Source: Talpa occidentalis (taxonomy: Eukaryota; Chordata; Mammalia; Eulipotyphla; Talpidae). Taken from it: 64,000 nucleotides of DNA. The stretch is from assembly GCF_014898055.3 (NCBI RefSeq), contig NW_023602073.1:23793784-23857783 (forward strand), in the 5' to 3' direction. How positions within the stretch are numbered: the first letter of the stretch is position 1; the number at the start of each line of letters is the position of its first letter. Under the pieces are notes generated by a model. That model searched no databases. It was not told the origin of the DNA and saw only the letters and a program-made list of their open reading frames with translations. This document shows positions 21,409 to 33,579 of this stretch, piece by piece. The position numbers and the translations under genes are program-made.

Positions 21409-23078
21409 TCATCTATACATATTGAAGATATTATTTCCTTCGGCAAATTGTAGGCTTGCTTCATTAATTCCTAAGATCTTTTAAGGGGATTTTTGTAAGG
21501 AACAGTGTACAAAGGAGAACACGGTCCAGCTTCTCATCTCAGGGCAGGAGGAGCCTAGATTCCGCAGCCTTCCCTTCCTGCACCGCGCTGTGACATGTGC
21601 GCTGTGACATGTGGTGGCCACCGAGGGCCCTTTAGCATCAACTTCAATCAAATAAAAGAAAAAATTCATTTGCTCGAGTCCCATTTCCAGCACTCAGCCA
21701 GACACACGGATCTGGAATATGATTTAAAGTGTGAAAATAAGATGTTTTGCCAACATTCTCAAGAATATATAAGTGGGAAGGAGGAGGAAATCAAACTTTA
21801 AACGTTTTTAAATGATGAAATCCTTCAAGTGTATTGAAAAGGTATAAAAAATAACAGAGAAGACTTTGGGCCCAACACTCAGCTTGGTCAAATCTTTACC
21901 ATATTCTCCAGACTCCCTTTTATTTTATACTAAGGATAAGAGATAAAGTTTCTAATGGTAAAGCCTGGTGCCCCACAGGGCCTTGGGGTTCCAAGTTCTG
22001 AAAGTGGATACCAGGGGCTAAGTCACCCCAACAACTAAGAAAAAGTCTACAACGTGTGGATTCCAGTGCAAGTTAAAATGAGACCAATTTGAATGGCCAG
22101 GTGGATGATGCACAGAGATTTCTTCTAAAGGCGGAGGTGAGACCATGTCTCAGAAGAAGCAATTTCAAGCTACAAGCAACCGAAACGAGGAATCACTAGG
22201 CAGTGACAAACCTTCCACATCAACTCTTGGTCCTTAGAACTTCAGAAATAAGCTGCCTGTAAATGCTCCACCTTACAACAGAGTAAAGGATCTTCGGCAG
22301 GTGGAAGTGAGGATGTGGAAAATTCTATTTTCTTGGCAGCTCCGGGAGTCTGGCGGAGGCAACGGTTCCCTAGTCTCAGTAAATGATTCCATAAATTTTC
22401 AGTAGCAGCAAACACGTGGACCTGTCACCAAGCAAGCCTCCTTCAGACAAAGAAATGGCCATTTATGGTCGAATCCTTGACAAAAGATGCACCGCCAAGC
22501 CTAATAAATACCTCCCTATGTCTGAATTCAAAGAGTCTAGGCTTTGTCAGATAATCTGCACACGCTGTCACGCCAGTGTCGTTTCTGTTCTGTCTGGAGT
22601 TCCAGACGCCAGGCACAGGCACTTGGGGAATGAACACAGGCGGAGACATGACTGTGGGCAGGTGATGGAGGCTGGGCACCCGCCTCTGTCCATCTGAAAG
22701 AAGCAGCCTCCACACGGGAAGCCACTGGCTTTTCCATGATAGTGCAAGTACATACAGGCTACATTTCTAGAAACACAGTGCCCGGCAGGACAGGACGGGG
22801 TTTGTGTTTATGCAGAGGGGAGTGGCAGGCTCCCTGAGTCTGGGCTGCTAACCTGGGAGCTCACTGCATGGGCAGACACCACTGCCCAGGTCATCGTGAG
22901 AGCAAACTGGCTGACCAGATGCTCGAGGCAGCGTGTACCGTGCCTCTGAGGTGTGGTCTTCCCTGGGCTCCCATGGTGGGTTGGAAGGGACCCTGAAGTG
23001 ACACAGTGGCCAGGCTCACTGCCCTGTCCTATTGCCACCAAGGGGTTTCCACTTTGGCATTTAAAATCTACAGGAGGT
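21409..23078. other. Unique intronic sequence
   Basis: No recognised repeat. 22420-22620 ('gatgcaccgccaagcctaat', 'caaagagtctaggctttgtc') is non-repetitive with preserved CpGs and is a candidate for conservation testing. Overlapping frames at 22416-22697 (plus) and 22443-22715 (minus) have no family resemblance. Confidence 0.45.
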
Positions 23079-23352
23079 GGGCCTCCATGGTGGCACAGGG
23101 GTTAAAGACACAGCGCTATCAAGTGATCGCCAGCCACTGCAGCACGAGTTCGATCCCTGGCCAGGGAGCTACCCATATGGTGCAGCAGACCCCTCCTGAC
23201 TCACCCGCTGCTCCCCTCAGCAGTGTATTTCAGTCAATCTGCCTGTTCTGCTCCCCACTCTGTCTCTGGTGAATCCTCTCACCCCCCCGCATCTTTGGCT
23301 TATACCCCAGTTCTTGTATGCATAAATAAATAAATCTTTAAAAAAATAAAAT
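23079..23352 (+). mobile_element. tRNA-derived SINE (T+ type)
   Basis: Forward copy from GGGCCTCCATGGTGGCACAG to ATAAATAAATAAATCTTTAA. Head contains 'gacacagcgctatcaagtgatcgcc', similar to the copy at 34677-34936. Flanks are only loosely similar, so no firm target-site duplication is called. Confidence 0.93.
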
Positions 23353-24148
23353 ATAAGGGAGTTGAATGGAGGTTGCAATATCACAGAGCTTTGTTTTCCT
23401 AGTACGGAGTCAATTGGAGACAGAAAAGGAATATTTTGGTTTTTTTTTCCTTTTTTCATATTTTTATTTGATTTTTTAAAAATTACTTACTAGAAAAGGA
23501 ATATTTTCAACCAGTAGATTCAAAACTGACCTACACATTCCCCATCCTTGGCATCCCAGCATCGAGCGAGCTGCCGGAATGTGTAACTAACCTGGGCGGT
23601 TTGATGATTGACATTCTCCCTGCTGAGGAACGAGATCATTTATTAAACCATCCTGTTAGGCTTATGATCATTTATTACCATCATTTCTTCTTGTGCCTTA
23701 AATAAATGTCTAACACTTGGATAGGTTTTTTTAGTGGAAATAAACTTTGTTAAAAGCACTTCTTTAAAAAAATGTTCCATTTATACTTCGGGGCAGCTCA
23801 GTGAACCTTAGCCGGCTCCGGTCACCCAAGGCCAGAGATGGCTCCCCTCTGGCATGTGAGTGAGGCTACCTCGACCTGCTGGGCCTGGATCTCCGAGCAG
23901 CAGCCCTATAATCCTGCCAGCCGAGGATGGACGCTAGCCAGCCACAGACCACCTGGAGTCCGAGGACCCAGGGAGATGGCCACAGGCCAAGACATGCGGC
24001 TGGTGTGCACCCTCCATCCCTGCCCAGCGGTGTTTTGAGAAGGGCACACATGTCCCAGTCTCCAAGAAACAATGACACATGCCCTGAGGGAAATTTTGAA
24101 AATGTAGAAATAAATATTCATTCAATGAGTTGCCAATAATCCAAGTGG
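23353..24148. other. Unique intronic sequence
   Basis: AT-rich to about 23780, then G+C-rich. Nothing recognised. Confidence 0.45.
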
Positions 24149-24162
24149 CTGGAGTTCATCTT

Positions 24163-24403
24163 TTCTTTTTTAAGATTTATTTACGCATACAAGAACTAGA
24201 GTATAGGCAGAGATGCAGGGAGTGAGAGGACCCACCAGAGACAGAGTAGGGAGCAGAAGAGGTGGATCTACTGAAATCCACTGCTGAGGGGAGCAGCAGG
24301 GAGACAGGAGAGGTCTGTGTGGGTTACCTCCCTGGCCAGGGAGCAAACTCAGGCCAAGGTGGTGATAGCTCTGAGCCTAACCTCTGAGCCACCAGGGAGG
24401 TCC
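24163..24403 (-). mobile_element. tRNA-derived SINE (T+ type) with 14 bp target-site duplication
   Basis: Reverse copy from TTTTTTAAGATTTATTTACG to GAGCCACCAGGGAGGTCC. Flanks ctggagttcatctt at 24149-24162 and 24404-24417 are perfect. Internally diverged: the section between the AGGTCTG site and the B box is shortened, and the B box reads 'gagcaaactc', so its internal promoter is damaged. Confidence 0.95.
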
Positions 24404-24418
24404 CTGGAGTTCATCTTT

Positions 24419-25440
24419 AAGCCTGTTTCTTCCCAATCTTTTAAAGAGTTATTTGCAAAAAAAAAATTGGTGATGAGCTTGCTTTCCTGATTTAGGGTGA
24501 CACTGAAGACACTTTCCCATCACTGAACGCCCCCAGGAGGGACATCCACAGCTGCACCCTTAATTCACACGTCCATGTCTTCTTGGTGCTCCGGCTGCCT
24601 CCCATGTCGAGTGTGACACTATCCTGGCTGCACATGGATTCTGCTCCCCAAATGCACCTATACTTTCTTGAGGACCGGGTCCTTCCCACACGTGCCCTCG
24701 CTGACAGAGCAGCCCTGGAGAAACATTCTGGTGGGCTGATGGGTTTGGGGTTCAGCTTCTTAAAGTTGGAGCTGCCCAGAAGCTGGTTCCTGACAGCAAA
24801 TCGTAAGGGATTTGGGCCCAGGACTGAGTGTCAGCTGCCCGAGAGATTTGCTTGGGACCTTGTTTCCTTCCTGCCTCCCATTCTTGGCAAGACTCACCGC
24901 TCTCACCGTGGCTCCTGAGGGGAACCTGGGCTTCCTGTCACCCCATCCTCCCAGCCTGCTCTGGGCTGGATGGCTAGACAGTTACCGACAGCCGCCGCGG
25001 CCTCCACGGGGCTCTGCCCTCCAATTTCCCAGCCACACCTTGGGCAAAGTCATCTGCTAAGGGCACGAATCTGATGCCATCTCCTCACTCCCCCCACCAG
25101 ACCCTCCCCCGTCTTGGTGAGGCTTGACCAAGAGGTCCGGCCTGGTCTGCTTGCTCTACTCAGGCCTCTGTCCAAGGCCCCCCAACCTCCTATGCAAACC
25201 ACGTTCTCCCCACACCAGGCAGTGTAGGCTGAGGCCTCTGTCCCTCGCTGAGCCTCTGGGTCCCGCACGAGCCACACATCTCCCACAGGCTTCCCTCTCT
25301 GCTTCCACACCATGACCCGCCCCGAGCTCTTCCCTCTCACCCTGGACACTTCCTTCTTTAGCACCCTTGTTCCACCACGGGAGATCCCCAGATCTGATGA
25401 CCTGCACCATCCTGTCTGTCCTGGAATGACGCCTCCGTCC
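24419..25440. other. Unique intronic sequence
   Basis: G+C-rich. Overlapping frames on both strands without family resemblance. No repeat recognised. Confidence 0.45.
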
Positions 25441-25900
25441 TCAGCACCCGCCCGTCACACATATTCTGTGTTTGGGAAGGAAGGAGGGGAAGGCCCGGCC
25501 ACCACCCCAGCTACTGCTGGTGCCCACGCCGGCCTTCCCCGGAGCGGGGCTTGTAAGTTCCGGGTCCTTCTTTTTTCTCCAAGAGCTTTGGCTGACACGT
25601 GCTTAGGGTGACAACAGCCGCCTGCACGTCATCCGTCTTCTCCCCCTGCCCCAGCGGCGAGCCCGGCCTGCTCCTGGCCCCCGGCTGCAGGCGCACGACA
25701 GCGGGCACACAGGACTCGCCCAGTGCTCTGCGTTCACAGCAACGAGTGTCCTCAGAGTGCCCAGCCCTGAGCCTGGACTTGACCCGGCACCTGGCATCTC
25801 CCCACCACCCAAGCTCACTCAAAAGCCGGGAGGCGCCGCCCTGGGGGAAATGGGCTTCGGGCTGCTGAAGAGGCAGCCGGCCCACGGCAAGGTCCTCATG
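25441..25900. promoter_or_regulatory. CpG-rich stretch, island-like by eye
   Basis: By hand I count about 29 CpG dinucleotides in 460 bases at roughly 60% G+C. That gives an observed/expected ratio near 0.65, just above the usual island threshold, in a region where most other unique sequence is CpG-poor. No TATA box, obvious exon or repeat explains it. It could be an intragenic island, an alternative promoter or simply G+C-rich sequence. Confidence 0.4.
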
Positions 25901-27047
25901 GGGACACCCCAAGCAGCCACAGGTCCAGAGCAGCGACCCTGAAGCCGGGGCAGGGGGAGGATGATGACTCTTTGTCCAGAGGCAAGCCAGTGCCTCCCTC
26001 CCTCCCCACTCCTGCCTCGCCATCGCCACCCTGGAGATGAAAGCTGTTTCCTTATCCCTTCAGCGGAGTAAACGCGTCTCCCTCTGGGTAAACACGGAGG
26101 CCATGCAGCATCGCTGAGCTTTGTGGCTCTGCCCATGTAGACAGCAGCCACCTGTTGTCCCTGCAGCTCAGGATGGGGTGTCCCTACTCAGCAGCTCAGG
26201 GCACCGGCTGCTCTGGACACTCTCCCAGGTCCTCCAGTGGAGGCCACAGAGTGGGGAGACCAGCACCCCGAGGGGCCAGTGCTCAGCCACCAGGAAGCGC
26301 AGGGTGACTGGGGCGGGGTTCATACTGCTCAGTGTACCCCCAACATCGCTAGACCCCCTTCCTGTCCTTCTACCTCCCCGCTGCAGGTTCTAGAACCAGC
26401 CGGAAGGGACCCAAGGGACTCTCCTTCCCGTCACTACATCTCACCACCCAGATTTCTACCCCATTTCATCCTGACTACCCAGACACAAAGCCAGGGAAGG
26501 GCAGCTCTGTGGCCTGGAAGTTTCTGGAACTTTCTCCAGGATGTCGCCCACCCACAGGGCATCCCCTGTGGGCCCGAATTATCAGAGTGCTGAAATAGTC
26601 CTTCTGTCCTCCTCCTCCGCCCCCACACAACCTGGCGGCCGGGGTGCTGGACGTGCCTTTAATCTGATTGAGATGGCGCACCCTCCTGACACCCCGCTGT
26701 GCGCTGTGTGAGGGGTCCTGAATGTCCCCCCAGATGCTGCAAACACCGCGGATCTGGGAGGCAGAGCAGAGGTGAGGCTGAGTCCTGGGCTGCAGGGTAG
26801 ACACGCACCTCACAGCAGGAGACTGGGACCGTGCACACCCCCTGACGATGGCCTTGCATCTCCAGGCCAGGGACGCCACCTCTCTTGGCTCCGCCCCAGC
26901 AGCCCCAGGTTGGGGGCTGTGCTTCGATGGGTCCTGGCCCCTCTGGGTGGCTGCAACCCCAGCCTCTTGGTCCCCATTCTGTGTTTCTTGGGTGCACGGA
27001 AGCCTGGCGGGAGGCATGGCTGATATTGCAGGCTTACCATTGGACAG
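25901..27047. other. Unique G+C-rich intronic sequence
   Basis: Open frames here are long because of G+C content and the CA block that follows. None resembles a known family. Confidence 0.45.
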
Positions 27048-27562
27048 CACACATGCATGCACTGACACATGCACCATAGACACATGCAGCATGGACACAT
27101 GCACACTGACACACACACTGACACAAACCACGGACACACGTACCATGGACACAGGCACACTGACACACACTAACACACACAATGACACACACCACAGACA
27201 AAAACACTAACACACACTGACACATGCACCACGGACACACACATCACAGACCCATACACACTGGTACACACACTAACACACACTGACACACACACCACAG
27301 ACACACATACCACAGACACATGCACACTGACACACACACTAACACACACACTGACACACCACGGACACATGGGCCCACCATTGGACACACCCACTAACAC
27401 ACACATACCATGTACACACACACACCATCTACACATACACACACATACACTGACACCCACACCATGGACACTCACTCCACCAACACACACCACATAAACA
27501 CACGACCCGCTCACCCATTCACACACACACACAACCACTTACACATCCCACACACACACACT
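27048..27562 (+). repeat. CA-rich minisatellite-like block
   Basis: About 515 bases built almost entirely from ACACAC runs broken by 'ctgacacac', 'ctaacacac', 'ccacagacacac', 'ccatggacacatgcac' words. The irregular interruptions and recurrence of longer phrases ('actgacacacacactaacac' appears more than once) indicate tandem expansion of a higher-order unit rather than a plain (CA)n. The Cys/Val/Ser-rich frames on the minus strand are translations of the repeat. Confidence 0.93.
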
Positions 27563-27970
27563 TTGTGACACAGTACCTAACCTTATAATGAGACACACTA
27601 AATTCAACTGTTTTTCTTTTAAAAAGCAAAAAACAGACTTCATAACCCACCAACATGTAGCAAACTCAGCTCTGAACAACACTGCTGCACAGGACCCAGA
27701 AATACGAGTCTGGAGCTGAGTCCCCTCCACTGCCTGTTATGTATGACCTGCGCCTATTTTTTTCAGCCTGTAAGCTGAGAGTGGCTTTCACACTTTTAAA
27801 TGGTTCCAAACCATCCAGAGAGGAACGATGTTTCCTGTGTGGGATTTATGGAAATTCAATGTTAGTGCTGCAAACAGGGTCTCACTGGGATGCAGTCACG
27901 CTAACCCCCAGACTCCTTCTCTGGGCTGCAAGCCTTCAAATACGTCATCTCTTCACAGAAAAAGTATGCT
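27563..27970. other. Unique intronic sequence
   Basis: Nothing recognised between the CA block and the SINE. Confidence 0.45.
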
Positions 27971-28240
27971 TGGCCTCCCTGGTGGCGCAAGGGGTTAAGT
28001 ACAGCACTGTGAAGCAATTCACAACCTTTGCAGCAGGAGTTCGTTCCCTGGCCAGGGAGCTAATAACCACATGGCGCAGCAGACCTCTCCTGTCTCCCCG
28101 CTGCTCCCCTCAGCAGTGTGTTTCAGTCAGTCTGCCTGTTCTGTTCCCCGCTCTGTCTGGTGAATCCTCTCACCCCCACACCTCTGACCTGTACCCTGGT
28201 TCTTATATGCATAAATAAATAAATCTTATTAAAAAAAAAG
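27971..28240 (+). mobile_element. tRNA-derived SINE (T+ type)
   Basis: Forward copy from TGGCCTCCCTGGTGGCGCAA to ATAAATAAATAAATCTTATT plus A's. The A-box-like TGGCGCAAGGGG is intact and the B box is GAGTTCGTTCC. Flanks 'agaaaaagtatgcttg' (left) and 'agaaaaagcttg' (right) look like a target-site duplication with a short deletion. Confidence 0.93.
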
Positions 28241-29659
28241 AAAAAGCTTGCCGACGTGTGCACTGAAGCTGGATTTATTTGATCTACTTCTCAAATTGCT
28301 GTCGGAGCTAGGATAATTTAGTTTGATTTCAGTTTGTAACAGAAAAATCAGTGATAACTCTTAAAGAACGTGAAGTGTGACTTTTTAAATGAGTCTGGGT
28401 CCTCCAGGGAGGCTGAGCTACCTTCCCATAGGAGAGCAAAGGGAATTTCTCAGGGTGTGGGGTCGACGGCCCTTCCCCTCACACAGGAGAGGGCAGTGAG
28501 TTCGTATCCTCAAAGGGCATTTTAATTTTTAACGTTCTTCTCTACAGAGGCACTCAATTGGCGGCGGAAGGGAATCATTTCACGAAGCCACTCCTTTCAC
28601 CTTTGGTGGCTGTAATCACCAGCCTGTGTTTCCTCCGGGAGGAGTCACGCCACGCTGTTCAGAACCAAATTCACTTAAAATTCAAGCAGCCCATGTCAGA
28701 TGAGAAGCACCCTCCCAGCCCAGCGCTGAGAACAAAGACCTTGGAAAAGGCTAATGCTGCCTGTCTAGAGTTACAGGGAAGAAAGCCAGCCTGGAGGCCC
28801 CCCAGGGGAGCCTGGGCTTTGGGGAGGGCCCCGGGGGCAGAAGAGAAATCTCCCTGTGAGCTCCAGCCAGGGTCTTTGTCTGGGGTAACCCGAGCACGGT
28901 GGAAAAGGCCTGGGGGTTTAGCCTTTCGTGGAGGAAGGGGGATGAAGGAAGAGGGAAGGGGAAGAGAAATCTGATGTTATTGGCTCATGTTGGCACCCAG
29001 ACAAACCTCAAGATGGCTGGGTGGGCCATGAACCCCAAACCCGGGTTGTCTGAGAATGTCAGGCGGGTGTGGGATATTCATCCAGTCTGCAGGGAGCAGA
29101 CAGAACGAGCAGTCACAGCAGTGAGTACATGGTCCCTCTGCACCCTTTCCCCCATTGCCGCCCCACCCGGCACCTCCAGGAGCCTCTCTTTTGGGTCTTT
29201 CTCAGCTTTGAAGATTCAGCGGCACATTCCCCTGCCCCACGGTGGCCACAGTGGGGGGCAGGATGAAAGCCACGTTCCTGTTCTTTGGGTCCCCAAGGAT
29301 GGCCAGACGCTTGCTGGTTTCTTCTGGGCTGAGCCTGGCACTGATGTACCCTCATCAGGTGTGTGCCCTGGCTGAGCTGGGCCGAGCTCCCTCTGGCTAG
29401 GGGCACCACTCTGAGCGCAACCAAGTGGCCACAGCAAAGAGGAGAGCAGACAGCAGGAAGGGGAGCCCAGGGCTGGTGATCATCCAGGGTCCACAGGGAG
29501 TCAGAGGTGAGGCTGAAGCGTTTCCCAGTCTCTCTTCCCCTGCGCAGGGTGCCCTTGGGTGGCCAGGGCAAGCAGGCAAACCTTGACCTATCAGGACCAT
29601 GTGGAGGACAGGTAAGGAGGAGGACTGTGTAAGCACTTCTGGCCTCCTACTCTGACACA
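28241..29659. other. Unique intronic sequence
   Basis: No recognised element. The frames at 28558-28974, 28899-29375 and 29113-29571 conflict with one another and resemble no family. Confidence 0.45.
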
Positions 29660-29760
29660 GGAAATAAGGGGGTGGGGAGATAGAGAGGGAAAGAAAAAAA
29701 GCAAGGAAGAGAGAAAGGAGAGAAAGAGAAAGAGAGAAGGAGAAGAAGAGAGAACAGAGG
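29660..29760 (+). repeat. Polypurine tract (GA-rich)
   Basis: About 100 bases are nearly all A or G on the plus strand ('gagagaaaggagagaaagag' and similar), with only a few pyrimidines. Such mirror-like purine tracts can form triplex structures. No retroposon body is attached. Confidence 0.88.
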
Positions 29761-30754
29761 CCCAAGCTTCAACTGTAATAAAGGTTTAGAGCAAAAGGGA
29801 AAGCGATTGTGTCAAGGTTTAATTTCTACAGGCTCCGATCCTGGGCTCCACCTCATTCTCATTTCCCACCCGTAAGTCAGAAACCTCTGCTGGGAAGCGC
29901 CTGACTCACGGAAAATGGAATCACTGGGGTCCTGACATAGCCTCGCGTCACACCGTCTAGTAGCAGCTTGGAGTTCCAAGAACAACTAGAATTGCTCACA
30001 GTATTAAAAAGAAAAAAGATTACAATTCTGTCATTCATGGGAGGGAAGGATGTTTGCCAGGAAGGGAGAGCGGATTGCGAAAACTCTGCATTGTTTGACA
30101 ACTCTCCAAACACCAGGTTGGAGACATGCTTAGGTCCGACAGCTGATAGGTGGCAAACACCTGGGAGAGGTGAGGTGACCTGAGGGCCTTCCTGTCACGG
30201 GTGATTAGCTCCCTTTCAACACAGTCCTATTGCTGGGGAACAGGGTAAAAATTCTTAAAAATAAAGTTGTAAGTAAATATAATGACTGTGCAAATACTGT
30301 GCAAATACTGACTGGCCCCACAATACACTAGGGGATGTTGCACACCTCCACTGGCTGCCTAAGCTAAAATTACAAAGAAGAATTGCTACTGTTCAAAGGA
30401 GTAACCTTTTATCTTTTTGAAGCAAAGATGGCAGAAGACCGCAAAAGGCATCCCATCAGAGTCTTTACCTACTGATAGTGGCTCTCACTGAAATCAACCT
30501 GGGTCTCCAATATTTGCTTGAAACCAGCAAAGCTCTATCTGGCAGAGCGCTGAGACCACAGGCAGAATGGCCATGGAGAGGAACTGCCACCCCAGCTCTC
30601 AGCTGACAGATTCACCCTTGTCTACAGTGGTTCAGTTTGGATGACTTCTGGGGGCTCCTTGGGCCTCTCTTGACTCCTCAGCCCTCATGGCAAGGGTCAC
30701 ACCCAACTGAGAGACCTAAGGACTGAATGGGGGTCATCATGCTGCTCAAAAACC
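29761..30754. other. Unique intronic sequence
   Basis: A short direct repeat 'tgtgcaaatac' occurs twice at about 30286-30307. Otherwise nothing recognised. Confidence 0.45.
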
Positions 30755-30895
30755 ACTGGATTAAAGAGGAAATTAAAACATCAATCTAAAAAATACCCAG
30801 AATCTAATGAAAATGAACACACAAGCTATCAGAACTTATGGGATTCAGCAAAAGCAGCATTAGCAGAAGGGTAATTCACTGACATCTTATGTGCT
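30755..30895 (+). mobile_element. Old L1 ORF2 internal fragment
   Basis: 'aaccactggattaaagagga', 'taatgaaaatgaacacacaa', 'ctatcagaacttatgggatt' and 'cagcaaaagcagcattagca' reproduce the ORF2 block WxKEEI ... NENxxTxYQNLWDAAKAVxRG. Frameshifts and stops are frequent, and only ~140 bp remains. Confidence 0.75.
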
Positions 30896-33355
30896 TTTTA
30901 TCCTTTACAAAACCATGTAGATAAAACACTGGCGGAAAGTTCAGCTGAGAATCATAGATGAGCTCTATAGGATTCCCCCCCCACCAATGTGGTCAAGTGC
31001 TGCTTTGGGGGAGGAGAGCTTTACTGAAGCTCTGCCATGGTTCTATTTGTCCCCTCATGGCCACCCAAACCTGCTCTGTAATTTCTGGCTTCTGGGGCCA
31101 CTGTTCCTGAGAGCCCCAACTTGGGGTGTCTCCTCTCTTCCACTGTGGACACTTCTGGGGGCCCCAGTTACTGCCCTGAGAAGCACCAAAACAGCCACAG
31201 ACAGAGGCTCCTTCCATAACCCAGTCTTTCATTTTTCCAGATCCCTGTGGACAGGCTGCTTTGCTTTTTCTAGAAAGACACTGGGGAAAAACACTAGCCT
31301 CTGGGGAAGGTTGACTGAGTTCCCTGGAGTAAGAGGTAGCGAAATCACATTTCCAATCAGGTAAGAGTTGAATGGCTTGTGGAAATTTGGATGACAATCC
31401 TGGGTATTTTCTCCTTAGTGTTGGCATGACAAGACAAGAGTCAAAAGAAAAGGCTGAGTGAAATTTCCAAACCAGAAATACACAGAGCTTAGCAAGACTG
31501 GATGGAACTGATCTTTTCCCCCAGAGGCTGCCAGGACACCAGATGGATCGAGGCACCCCTGTCCAGACTCCTGTGTGCTCAACCTAACAGGAAATGTACA
31601 TTTGCCAAGAGGATAGTAAATAAAAGCACTTGGAGACTCCTCCCTTTTCCTGCCTTTAGTTAGGAAAGAACATCTCAGAAGGGTTAGATTCCCCTTCTTC
31701 CATGTCCCTGTTACGCACAGTATGTGCCTCTACCATAGCGACTGCTAGATCGGCGTCAAATGCCCATCATGCTAGGCTCTGTGTGCCTGTGGGGCAGGAC
31801 AATGTCTTTCCATCTTAGGGTTCCTGCATCCAGCAAGCACTCAGTAAAGGATGGATAGGCCATTTGCTGGTGGCTGAGCTACACAGATAAATTGAAACAT
31901 GGTCTCCGTGTTTCAGCAGAAACCCCATTAAGGGCACTGGGGGAAAGACAAAGAGTTGGATGGTTGCTCTTCATGTCAGTTGTCACACCATCTCTAATGT
32001 CCTACTAATCAATCAAATAGTCAGCAATGTCTACAGCGGAGAAGGCACCAACTTATTGTGCAACCCGGCACAGAAGCTCATGACTCAGTGTCAGCTTCTT
32101 CAAGTGATTCTTGTCCTGCCAAGTCAATCAAGAAGTGGGCCTGGTCCATCCAGGGGAAGGCAACATGGGGCCATGAGAAAAAGTGGAGATTTGGGGTCAG
32201 AGATCATAGAGTTGAGACTGTCTCTAAAAGCAAGAAGCGTCTGGATGCTTTTGTGCTGAATCCTTTCCTTTAAGTAGGAAGCAGGTAAAATACTGAGGCT
32301 TTGGAATTTACAAAAAGAAGAATATATATCTTCTCTACCTGATGACACAGCAGTGTTCAAATCCTCTTATGAGTCAGCTGGGGTTTGACCTGGCCCTCGA
32401 ACCCCGCTCCGATGCTGGGAGTCCGGAATCTCTGGACCTTCCAAATTGGAATTTCAACATGGAGGAGACAGAAGCACATCATTTTCTGGCTCGTGGACCA
32501 CACTCTTCACTATTTCTTCAATCAAGGCTCTGCTCCATGCTAAGCCAGCCCTACCACTTATCACAAGGGAGGAACCTCCCAAACAGAGTGTGAGTTCTTA
32601 AAAAGAAAACAAAAAAGGAAGTTCAGAAGAACAAGCACAGCACAATGACACTTGGTTAAAGTTCTTTTTTCCTGGAAGGCACAGCAGCACCCGCAGCTGC
32701 TTGGAGATGAGCTTGGATGTGGCCACGCTAAAGGAAACGCCAGGGGCTGATGAACAGCCACGTGGGGCGACGGAGACTTCTGGAAGGACAGCGGAGCAGG
32801 GCAGTTGTGGGGCAGGAGGGGCAGGCTGTCCTGAGCAAGAGGTGGGTCCAGGGTGCTCCACGTCAGGACTATTCCAGAGTCGACAGGAACAAGAAAGCCC
32901 AGCAAGGAGCCGAGCAGCCGGCTCAAGGTGGACGTTCAGGGGCCAGGCCAAGCAGTTGGCCAGCCGCAGAGCTGGTGGCAGAGCAGGGCACTCACCCCTG
33001 CGAGGTGAAGGGGCCACATCCCAACTTGGTGGCCACAGCTACCTTCCCAGGAAGGAGAAGCCAGAGAGCGAGGCTGCCAGCTTCTTGCTTCCTCCTCTGC
33101 TTCTGAAAACACAGCTGACCCCCAACTTGGCCACTCATCACTGCCTCGCTGCTTCTCCATTTCACTGTTTACTCTCAAGCCCAGGCGCTGGCCCAGACCC
33201 CGATCTCCTAGAGCGTTTCTTTCTAAATCTGGAGCTGCGTGGCGACTCCTTCCCGCCTCAGCTCAGCTGTGGGGACTGGCCAGGACCACCAGATTTTGAG
33301 ATCGGGCCTGTACAGCCTGGGATTGGGCGCCCGTAACACCTAAGCCCTCCCAGCC
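30896..33355. other. Unique intronic sequence
   Basis: No repeat recognised. The 211-codon plus frame at 32701-33336 and 187-codon minus frame at 30993-31556 are G+C-driven and not supported as genes. Confidence 0.45.
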
Positions 33356-33359
33356 TTTT

Positions 33360-33470
33360 TAGACGCATTACCTCACCCACCCTGGCCAAGCCCTATAAAT
33401 AAGGACATCAAGTATTAGCTCCACTACGGAGATGGGAAATGGCACCTTCGAGGGTCAGTTCATGGGCAGA
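33360..33470 (-). repeat. MIR-like ancient SINE (tentative)
   Basis: 'ccctataaataaggacatca', 'agtattagctccactacgga' and 'gatgggaaatggcacc' resemble reversed MIR 3' sequence (CCCTATGAGGTAGGTACTATTATTATCCCCATTTTACAGATGGGGAAA), heavily diverged. The TATAAATA word is therefore unlikely to be a promoter. Confidence 0.4.
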
Positions 33471-33579
33471 GCGATTGGGGGTGCCTCCGAGAGACGCCAG
33501 CCTGGATTCCAGCCAGGGCACAGCACAGCCACAAGGCTCGACCCCAAAATAAGAAGCAGGCAGGCACCCTGTTAGCGCT

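Noticed and set aside
26475..27188. 237-codon minus-strand frame and neighbouring Cys/Val/Ser-rich frames to 27538
   Set aside because: The N-terminal part is the translation of the ACAC block (VCVSVCVSV repeats); not a protein.
27048..27562. CRISPR-like array
   Set aside because: Repeated ACAC words have no constant repeat/spacer architecture and the host is a mammal.
32701..33336. 211-codon plus-strand frame
   Set aside because: Gly/Ala/Arg/Pro-rich, no family resemblance, with competing frames on the opposite strand.
33390..33402. TATAAATA promoter near 33393
   Set aside because: Falls within MIR-like sequence where this word is expected; no initiator or downstream exon.
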